Part shown: piece by piece, positions 58,974-64,000 of the stretch | Position numbering within the stretch: the first letter of the stretch is position 1 | How the letters are laid out: each line of letters opens with the position of its first letter | From: DASSUW01 sp036257565 | GTDB taxonomy: Bacteria > Actinomycetota > Thermoleophilia > Solirubrobacterales > Solirubrobacteraceae | Assembly: GCA_036257565.1 (NCBI GenBank) | Contig: DATAFH010000160.1 | Location: 1 to 64,000, forward strand | DNA: 64,000 nt | Direction: 5' to 3' | Notes under the pieces: generated by a model | Seen by the model: only the letters and a program-made list of their open reading frames with translations | Databases searched by the model: none | Told to the model about the DNA's origin: nothing | Program-made: the position numbers and the translations under genes

Positions 58974-59581
58974 CCGTCAAGCCTACGCAGCCGGTAGACC
59001 GCGCCCTTTGAGAGCTTCGGGGCTCGCGCCTGAACGATCTCCCAGTCGCCCCGTGCGGCGTCGAGGAACGGACCGGCCGGCTTGCGGCCGGGGTCGGCGA
59101 GCCAGACCTCGGCCGTGAGGCGCGGGAGCAGGGGCAGCAGCGCCTCGCCGTTGCGTGCCTCGTAGAGCACGTCGGCGGCGAGCACGAGGTCCCACGGCGC
59201 GCGTTCGAGCAACGGCTCCGGCTCGGTCCACGAGCAGACGAGCGTCTCGACGACGGCCTCGTTGCGCGAGGCGTTCTCCGCCGTCATCTCGATCGCGTCC
59301 GGGGACCAGTCCGTCGCCAGCACGCGGCCTCCCGCCAGCGCCGCGACGATGCTCGGCAGCCCCAGCCCACAGCCCAGCTCGAGCGTACGCGCGCCACGCA
59401 GCGACCGGCCCGCGATCATGCGCGCCAGCGCGAGCGAGCTCGGCCACAGCTCCGCCCAGTACGGCAGATACTCCTCGTGCTCGAACGCCGCCTCGTCGAG
59501 CAGCGCCTCCGCGTCGCGAGGCCGCAGCAGCCGCAGGTCGCGGCCACGAAGCGGGACCACCTCCTCGACGAGGTCGTGCAT
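58970..59581 (-). CDS. Class I methyltransferase (lysine-methyltransferase-like)
   Basis: A 203-residue SAM-dependent enzyme of the nicotinamide N-methyltransferase/METTL21-like group. It has Y-W-A-E-L-W-P-S-S-L-A-L-A (41-53), motif I L-E-L-G-C-G-L-G-L-P (67-76), A-T-D-W-S-P-D-A-I and the D-L-V-L-A-A-D-V-L-Y-E motif. These are typical of the family that methylates protein side chains or small amines. An upstream ATG at 59611 is also in frame. I prefer 59581 because an 18-base palindrome (59582-59599), which repeats next to lacI, would otherwise be inside the coding region. Confidence 0.88.
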   Translation of the reverse strand: MHDLVEEVVPLRGRDLRLLRPRDAEALLDEAAFEHEEYLPYWAELWPSSLALARMIAGRSLRGARTLELGCGLGLPSIVAALAGGRVLATDWSPDAIEMTAENASRNEAVVETLVCSWTEPEPLLERAPWDLVLAADVLYEARNGEALLPLLPRLTAEVWLADPGRKPAGPFLDAARGDWEIVQARAPKLSKGAVYRLRRLDG

Positions 59582-59634
59582 CGGGATGGTTGTATCCCGC
59601 CGCGACGGCATCGGGCATCGACGTGGTTGTATCC
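59582..59634. promoter_or_regulatory. Paired operator-like sites between methyltransferase and lacI
   Basis: CGGGATggttgtATCCCG (59582-59599) is a perfect 6-base-arm palindrome. Its core GGTTGTATCC occurs again at 59625-59634, 37 bases on, overlapping the TTG start of the lacI-type gene. The arrangement fits autoregulation and divergent control by that LacI protein. Confidence 0.5.
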
Positions 59635-60643
59635 GTGGATCGCGCGAGGGGATTCACGAGTCACGTCTGTCGACGTCGCGCGGCGCGCGGGGGTGTCGCA
59701 ATCCACCGTCTCGCTCGTCCTCTCCGGCAAGTCGGCCGGGCGGGTCTCCGCGCGGACGGAGGCCGCGGTGCGGCAGGCGGCCGAGGAGCTCGGCTACCGC
59801 CCGAACGTCGCTGCGCGCGCCCTGCGGACGGGCACGGCGCGGACGATCGGGCTCGTGGTCACCGACGTCACGCATCCGTTCTTCGGCCCCGTGCTGCGCG
59901 GTGCGCAGATCGCGGCCTGGCGGGCGGGCTACGCCGTCGCGCTCGTCGACGTGGCGAACGACCCGGAGCGAGAGCGGGACTCGTTCGAGGCGCTGCGCGC
60001 CGGGCCCGTCGACGGCTTCATGTTCTTCACGATCGAGCCGCCGGCCGACACGGGCGAGCACCTTGTCGCGATCGAGGTCTCGCCGCCGGGCATGCCGTAC
60101 GTGCGCTTCGACACCGTCCGCGGCACGGAGCTCGCCATGGAGCACCTGCACTCGCTCGGCCACCGGCGGTTCGGTCACCTCTCCTCCGCGCTCGAGGCCG
60201 AGACGTTCCAGCTGCGGCGTGACACGGTCGCCGCGGTGCTCGAGCGGGCCGGGCTCGCGCCGGCCGCCGAGAGGCGCGCCCAGTTCACGTTCGACGACGC
60301 CGCCGCCCGCGCCCGCGAGCTGCTCACCGCGGCCGACCGGCCGACCGCCATCTACGCCGACGACGACATCCTGGCCGGCGGCGTCTACCTCGCCGCCCGC
60401 GAACTCGGTCTGCGGATCCCCGAGGACGTCTCCGTCGTCGGCTTCGACGATCTCCCCTTCGCCCGCGTCTTCGACCCACCGCTCACCACGATCGCGATCG
60501 ACGCCGAGACGCTCGGCAGCGTGGCCTTCGAGGTCCTCGAGGCGGCCATGTCCGGCGACGGCGAGGAGAAGCCCGAGGCCCGGATCCTCCCGGTCGAGCT
60601 CATCCTCCGAGACTCCACCGCCCCGCCCCCTGAGCGCAATTGA
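59627..60643 (+). CDS. LacI-family transcriptional regulator
   Basis: A 338-residue repressor. The HTH is V-T-S-V-D-V-A-R-R-A-G-V-S-Q-S-T-V-S-L-V-L, followed by the hinge Y-R-P-N-V-A-A-R-A-L-R-T-G-T-A-R-T-I-G-L-V and a periplasmic-binding-protein-like domain with V-S-V-V-G-F-D-D near 275 and a closing T-T-I-A-I-D segment. No ATG or GTG is available in frame near the HTH. TTG 59627 is the only sensible start, 12 codons before the HTH; the mRNA could be leaderless. The ligand is unknown. No sugar transporter is adjacent, only the divergent methyltransferase. Confidence 0.92.
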   Translation: MYPWIARGDSRVTSVDVARRAGVSQSTVSLVLSGKSAGRVSARTEAAVRQAAEELGYRPNVAARALRTGTARTIGLVVTDVTHPFFGPVLRGAQIAAWRAGYAVALVDVANDPERERDSFEALRAGPVDGFMFFTIEPPADTGEHLVAIEVSPPGMPYVRFDTVRGTELAMEHLHSLGHRRFGHLSSALEAETFQLRRDTVAAVLERAGLAPAAERRAQFTFDDAAARARELLTAADRPTAIYADDDILAGGVYLAARELGLRIPEDVSVVGFDDLPFARVFDPPLTTIAIDAETLGSVAFEVLEAAMSGDGEEKPEARILPVELILRDSTAPPPERN

Positions 60644-60760
60644 AGAGGGCGAGAGCACTCCCGCCGGCGCCGCGAGCAACCCGCCGGCGCCGCCGATCGG
60701 GTCTGTGCGGCGCGTCACGGACCCTGGACAAACTACGTCATACGTATTACGCTCATTCGT

Positions 60761-61141
60761 ATGACCCTCCCGACCTTCCTCATCGCCGGCGTGCTCGCCC
60801 TCACAGTAGTGAGCGGGCTGCAGTCGGCCGAGACCGCACCGGATCAGCGTGCGATCGTGGTCGTGGATGCGGCGGCGGCGCGCGATCCAGCGGTGCTCGC
60901 CGAGGCTCGCGCCGCGGTTGACGCGGCCGGCGGCGACGCGCAGCTGCGCGTCCCGCGCACCCCGACCGAGCAGCTCTCCGTGACCCACCTCTTCGCCGCC
61001 GGCGGCTACGACCTGGTCGTCGGCATCGGACTCGACCGCCGTGTGGCGGTCACCCCCGTTGCCGAGCGCTTCCCGCACACCACGTTCGTGACCGCCGCGC
61101 CCGGGCAGGTCGCCCGGGCGCTCGAGCGCGACGCCGCGTAA
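60761..61141 (+). CDS. Short exported protein resembling part of a BMP-type binding protein
   Basis: A 126-residue protein with an N-terminal signal (about 1-23), then I-V-V-V-D-A and later G-Y-D-L-V-V-G-I-G-L-D-R-R-V-A ... A-E-R-F-P-H-T-T-F-V. That last block looks like the first lobe of BMP/Med-family substrate-binding proteins (Y-D-L-V-V-x-x-G and the A-x-x-x-P-x-x-x-F step). A full BMP protein is about 330 residues, so this is either a truncated remnant or a small independent protein. An AT-rich promoter-like region with the inverted pair CATACG/CGTATG (60739-60744/60758-60763) precedes and includes the start. Confidence 0.6.
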   Translation: MTLPTFLIAGVLALTVVSGLQSAETAPDQRAIVVVDAAAARDPAVLAEARAAVDAAGGDAQLRVPRTPTEQLSVTHLFAAGGYDLVVGIGLDRRVAVTPVAERFPHTTFVTAAPGQVARALERDAA

Positions 61142-61251
61142 AGCCCGCGACCCGGGCGCGCCGCGTGACGCTCGGGGGGACGTGCATGCTCGCGGGACTC
61201 GGTTGCCGTCGCCGGCCGTGGTTCGGGAGTGCCTAGCATCAACCGTCTGCT

Positions 61252-61950
61252 GTGCGCCTGATCCTGCTGGTCATCCTCGCCGGCCTTGCGGTGCCGGCCG
61301 TGCTGCTGGCCGCGCCGCGTGAGCCTGAGCGCGAGCCGCCGTCCCTCGTCGTCCCGGCGCAGTCGCCGGTGGCGACCGCGAGCCCGACGCCGGCGCCGTT
61401 GCCGCCGGTCGCCGAGGAGCGGCCGCCCTCGCGGGCGGTCGGGGTGCCGTGGGCCGGGCGGCTCGTCAACGGCCGCCGGCTGCCGCCGCAGGGCGAAGGC
61501 TTCGTGACGTGGGACCCGATCCTCAAGCAGGTCGGGAACCGGCCCTGGCGCCGCTGGGGCACGGATCGGCTGCTGGGCACGGTGCGCGCCGTCCTCGCCG
61601 CCTACGCCCGCCGGCACCCGGGTGCGCCGCCGGTGCTCGTCGGCGACCTCTCACGACGCCACGGCGGGGACTTCGGCCCGCGATTCGGCGGCATCGGGCA
61701 TGCCTCGCATCAGAACGGGCTCGACGCCGACATGTACTACCCGCGCGTCGACGGCAAGCTCCGGTCGCCCCGCCGACCCGACCAGGTGGATCGCGCCGCG
61801 GCCCAGGAGCTCGTGAGGGCGTTCGTGCGCGCCGGCGCGGTGAACGTGTTCGTCGGCCCGTCGTTGAGCCTGCACGGCCCCGCCAAGATCGTTTCCGCGC
61901 TCGTGCACCACGACAACCACCTGCACGTGCGACTCAGGGGCCGGCGTTAG
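61252..61950 (+). CDS. Penicillin-insensitive murein endopeptidase (M74, MepA-like)
   Basis: A 232-residue exported LAS-type peptidase that would cut peptide cross-links in peptidoglycan. Residues 1-20 form a signal or anchor, followed by a Pro-rich linker to about 60. Metal ligands are in G-H-A-S-H-Q-N-G-L-D-A-D (M74 H-x6-D type), with the final H-H-D-N-H-L-H-V. Compared with E. coli MepA the N-terminal part is shorter and replaced by the linker. The start is GTG 61252. The 3' end overlaps the convergent zinc-ribbon gene by 17 bases. Confidence 0.9.
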   Translation: MRLILLVILAGLAVPAVLLAAPREPEREPPSLVVPAQSPVATASPTPAPLPPVAEERPPSRAVGVPWAGRLVNGRRLPPQGEGFVTWDPILKQVGNRPWRRWGTDRLLGTVRAVLAAYARRHPGAPPVLVGDLSRRHGGDFGPRFGGIGHASHQNGLDADMYYPRVDGKLRSPRRPDQVDRAAAQELVRAFVRAGAVNVFVGPSLSLHGPAKIVSALVHHDNHLHVRLRGRR

Positions 61951-62251
61951 CCGGCGGAAGCCGCTGGTCGAGCTCGCGGCGCACGTCGCGCCGGATCGTG
62001 TCGAAGTCGCGCTCGAGGTTTCGCTCGACGCGCTCGACCTCGCTGTCGAGCTTGCGGTCGACCTCCCGGCCGGCGGCGAGCAGCATCAGCGCCACCCCGC
62101 CCAGGATCACGACCGCGAACACCGCGAGCATCGCCGCGATCGGCCACAGGCCCCCGCGGCGGAACGAGCGCCCGCAGTAGGGGCACTCCCGCCCGTCGGC
62201 ATAGGAGATACGAGCGCAGTGCGGACACACGCGCTGGACGGCTTGCTCCAC
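61934..62251 (-). CDS. Zinc-ribbon single-pass membrane protein
   Basis: A 105-residue protein. The zinc ribbon C-P-H-C-A-R ... C-P-Y-C-G-R occupies residues 9-29 (C-x2-C-x10-C-x2-C), then R-R-G-G-L-W-P leads into one membrane helix (about 35-57). A long charged, probably coiled-coil tail follows (V-E-R-V-E-R-N-L-E-R-D-F). Function unknown; similar proteins sit near the membrane with the ribbon in the cytoplasm. The GTG at 62251 is the start that leaves the ribbon complete. It diverges from the SDR gene by 25 bases. Confidence 0.75.
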   Translation of the reverse strand: MEQAVQRVCPHCARISYADGRECPYCGRSFRRGGLWPIAAMLAVFAVVILGGVALMLLAAGREVDRKLDSEVERVERNLERDFDTIRRDVRRELDQRLPPANAGP

Positions 62252-62276
62252 CCGCAGCAGCGTATCGTCGGCACTG

Positions 62277-63086
62277 ATGGCTCCCCTCGCTCTCGTCACC
62301 GGCGCGTCGACCGGCATCGGCCGGGCTACCTCCGAGCGGCTCAGACAGCTCGGATTCCACGTGCTGGCCGGCGTCCGCGACCCCACCCAGGCACCACCGG
62401 GAACCGAGGCGATCCAGCTCGACGTCACCTCGGAGTCGGACATCGCCGCTGCGGCCGAGCGGGTCGGCGCCGAGTTGCAGGTGCTCGTCAACAATGCCGG
62501 TGTCGCGGTCAGCGGACCCGTCGAGGTCGTGCCCGTCGAGGAGTGGCGACGGCAGCTCGAGATCAACCTCATCGGCCAGGTCGCGGTCACGCGCGCGCTG
62601 CTGCCCGCCGTCCTCCGGGCATGCGGCCACATCGTGAACATGAGCTCGATCGGCGGGCGGGTCACCAACCCGCTGTTCGGCCCCTACTCGGCGTCGAAGT
62701 TCGGGCTAGAGGCGATGAGCGACGCGCTGCGCCGCGAGGTCTCACAGCACGGCGTGCGCGTCGTCGTGGTTGAGCCCGGCGGCATCGCGACCCCGATCTG
62801 GGACAAGGGCCACTCGGACGCGGACCGGATGCTGGAGAACGCGCCCCCGGAGGCCGTCCGCCGGTACGAGCACCTGCACGCGACCGTACGGCGCGCAACC
62901 GAGAAGCTGGCGCGCGACGGGCTCCCGCCCGAGGCGGTCGCCGACGTCGTCGGCCGCGCGGTCACGATGCAGAACCCGCGGCCACGGTACGTGGTGGGGC
63001 GCAGCGCGAAGATCCGGGCGGTCGCGGCCCGGCTGCTGCCGGACCGCGCGTTCGACGCCCTCGTCGCGCGCTACTTGAGGCGGTAG
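62277..63086 (+). CDS. SDR-family oxidoreductase
   Basis: A 269-residue short-chain dehydrogenase. It has V-T-G-A-S-T-G-I-G-R (8-17), L-D-V-T-S-E for the adenine, V-N-N-A-G-V-A, I-N-L-I-G, M-S-S-I-G-G-R and the active Y-S-A-S-K. V-E-P-G-G-I-A-T-P is at the expected place. The extended substrate region (Y-E-H-L-H-A-T) matches the retinol/17-beta-hydroxysteroid-dehydrogenase-like members. Its 3' end overlaps infA on the other strand by 16 bases. Confidence 0.92.
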   Translation: MAPLALVTGASTGIGRATSERLRQLGFHVLAGVRDPTQAPPGTEAIQLDVTSESDIAAAAERVGAELQVLVNNAGVAVSGPVEVVPVEEWRRQLEINLIGQVAVTRALLPAVLRACGHIVNMSSIGGRVTNPLFGPYSASKFGLEAMSDALRREVSQHGVRVVVVEPGGIATPIWDKGHSDADRMLENAPPEAVRRYEHLHATVRRATEKLARDGLPPEAVADVVGRAVTMQNPRPRYVVGRSAKIRAVAARLLPDRAFDALVARYLRR

Positions 63087-63289
63087 ACCATCCGCGCGCG
63101 GGTGAGGTCGTACGGGGAGACCTCGACGCGGACGCGATCGCCCGGATTCACGCGGATGCGCGCACGGCGCATGCGGCCGGCCATATGGGCCAGCACGGAA
63201 TGCCCGTTGTCGAGCTCGACACGGAACATCAGGTTGGGCAGGGACTCCTCGACGACACCCTCGAGGGCGAGCTTCTCTTCGACGGCCAT
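63071..63289 (-). CDS. infA: Translation initiation factor IF-1
   Basis: A 72-residue S1/OB-fold protein that binds the ribosomal A site during initiation. It has E-G-V-V-E-E-S-L-P-N-L-M-F-R-V-E-L, G-H-S-V-L-A-H-M-A-G-R-M-R, V-N-P-G-D-R-V and S-P-Y-D-L-T-R-A-R-M-V-Y-R, all standard IF-1 blocks. The ATG at 63289 is preceded by AGGTGG at a good distance and gives the normal length. A longer frame to 63316 is not needed. It is not in a ribosomal-protein cluster here, so it may be a second or relocated copy. Confidence 0.95.
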   Translation of the reverse strand: MAVEEKLALEGVVEESLPNLMFRVELDNGHSVLAHMAGRMRRARIRVNPGDRVRVEVSPYDLTRARMVYRLK

Positions 63290-63365
63290 GGCTACCACCT
63301 CCGGATTCGACGGCAAGAGCGCCCGGCGGGAGCCGCAGCGGCGACGGACGCTCGAAAGATCAGGC

Positions 63366-63390
63366 GGGAACCGAGTGCAACACGGTCCCC
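63366..63390 (-). terminator. Hairpin downstream of the P-loop gene
   Basis: GGGAACCG (63366-63373) and CGGTCCCC (63383-63390) form an 8-bp stem with one G-U pair in the minus-strand RNA, nine bases after the TAA of the P-loop gene and upstream of infA. Confidence 0.4.
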
Positions 63391-63398
63391 GCGGCTCC

Positions 63399-63926
63399 TT
63401 ACATGGTAGCCGCCGCGGCCTTACCTGTAACCGGTGCGATGAAGGCGAGCTCGCTGGTCGCGGCGGCCTGCTCGCGGTTGAGCACGACCACCGACGCCCA
63501 TCCCTCGCCGGTCGGGATCCGCGCCATCAGGCGGCCCCAGCGCGCCACCTGGCGCTCCATCTCGGCCTCGGGGACGGTGCGACCGCGCCGCCGCTGGCCC
63601 GCCTCGGCCGCCGCCCGCGGTGCGTCGAGCAGCACCAGGTGCGCGCGGCGACCGCTCAGCCGGGCGAGCAGGGCGATCGCTCGGCGCGGCGCGGCGAGAG
63701 TGCCGCGTGAGTGGATGACCGCGGGCCGGCGACCCAGGATCGCACCCACGATCCGCGCGTAGTGACCGGCGTAGAGCCGCGGACGCCTGCCCTCGCCGCG
63801 CCGGTCGTCCGTGTCCACCACCCGAACCTCTGAGCGGTCCACCGCGCGCCGGATCAGCGTCGTCTTCCCGGCACCGGGCACGCCGGCCACCACGACCACG
63901 GCGTCGGACGGGAAGAGAAGCTGCAT
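63399..63926 (-). CDS. P-loop kinase-like ATPase
   Basis: A 175-residue P-loop protein with the Walker A G-V-P-G-A-G-K-T-T (15-23), V-D-T-D near residue 38 as a base-binding or second-metal strand, H-S-R-G in a middle strand, and L-V-L-L-D-A-P as a Walker B-like strand. An Arg-rich lid (R-R-R-G-R-T) follows. The build suits a small nucleotide- or sugar-kinase of the AAA_33 type. The substrate is unknown. It ends 110 bases upstream of the infA start. Confidence 0.8.
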   Translation of the reverse strand: MQLLFPSDAVVVVAGVPGAGKTTLIRRAVDRSEVRVVDTDDRRGEGRRPRLYAGHYARIVGAILGRRPAVIHSRGTLAAPRRAIALLARLSGRRAHLVLLDAPRAAAEAGQRRRGRTVPEAEMERQVARWGRLMARIPTGEGWASVVVLNREQAAATSELAFIAPVTGKAAAATM

Positions 63927-63960
63927 CCCGCCATCGTGGCGTCACGAGATAACGACGGGA

Positions 63961-64000
63961 TCAGCCCACGCCCCAACCGCGCCGCTCCCGCACCTTGTCG
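63961..64000 (-). CDS. Possible C-terminal end of a gene running off the window
   Basis: From the right edge one minus frame reads D-K-V-R-E-R-R-G-W-G-V-G and stops at TGA 63961-63963. It is too short to identify, and it is reported only because the position and codon bias fit the 3' end of a neighbouring gene. Confidence 0.25.
   Translation of the reverse strand, partial: DKVRERRGWGVG

Noticed and set aside
58970..59611. Methyltransferase start at ATG 59611
   Set aside because: Possible, but the extra ten residues would overlap a perfect palindrome repeated next to lacI, and family N-termini fit the ATG at 59581.

Overview
The window is dense, very GC-rich chromosomal DNA with many GTG and some TTG starts and with most neighbouring genes overlapping by 1 or 4 bases. 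The gene content points to a high-GC actinobacterium: OpcA beside Zwf, a fused transaldolase/phosphoglucose isomerase, a histidine-utilisation (hut) operon carrying an M20 amidohydrolase, and DUF1059. The secreted, signal-peptide-bearing RTX-like repeat protein and the overall style suggest the Solirubrobacterales (class Thermoleophilia). This placement is inference, because no rRNA or other phylogenetic marker longer than IF-1 is present. I see no prophage, insertion sequence, CRISPR array, tRNA or rRNA.

Layout. 1-7.3 kb: the end of an SDR reductase, a SIMPL protein, a secreted M23 peptidase, a CGNR regulator, a membrane protein, a SNF2 helicase, and a divergent RTX-like exported protein. 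7.3-11.3 kb (minus strand): a coupled polyphosphate operon, ppx - CHAD half - CHAD half - ppk1. 11.3-16.3 kb: an ABC-2 exporter coupled to a glycosyltransferase and a priming sugar transferase, facing a second glycosyltransferase and a NeuD-type acyltransferase; together these look like a surface glycan locus. 16.3-17.8 kb: a phosphoesterase and an SDR. 17.8-24.9 kb: hutH-hutU-hutI-M20 amidohydrolase-hutF, followed by a small membrane protein, all overlapping.

24.9-31.5 kb is a looser region: YjbR, two MarR regulators, a methyltransferase, two tandem S51 peptidases, a secreted M28 peptidase, a 56-residue DUF1059 protein and a collapsed isochorismatase pseudogene. 31.4-43.6 kb (minus strand) is one long operon: tkt, tal-pgi, gnd, zwf, opcA, pgl, a ROK sugar kinase, rpiB and a GH15 glucosidase. 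It could carry glucose from a glucan or trehalose through glucose-6-phosphate into the oxidative and non-oxidative pentose phosphate pathway. 43.7-51 kb: msrB, small proteins, a DksA-like factor, an ADP-ribosylglycohydrolase, and a MacB-like ABC system with a lipoprotein phosphoesterase and DoxX. 51-57.2 kb: a drug exporter with a divergent TetR regulator and twin operators, oligoendopeptidase F, a BNR lipoprotein and an M20 deacylase.

57.2-64 kb: an unusual 350-base divergent intergenic region packed with hairpins, an XRE-cupin regulator, a PEP-mutase-like enzyme, a methyltransferase and LacI regulator sharing repeated operator-like sites, a BMP-like exported fragment, an M74 murein endopeptidase, a zinc-ribbon membrane protein, an SDR, a stand-alone infA and a P-loop protein.

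The most notable observations are the CHAD protein apparently split over two coupled genes inside a polyphosphate operon, the hairpin array at about 57.3-57.5 kb, the M20 enzyme in the place of HutG, the isochorismatase deletion relic, and several clean operator pairs.
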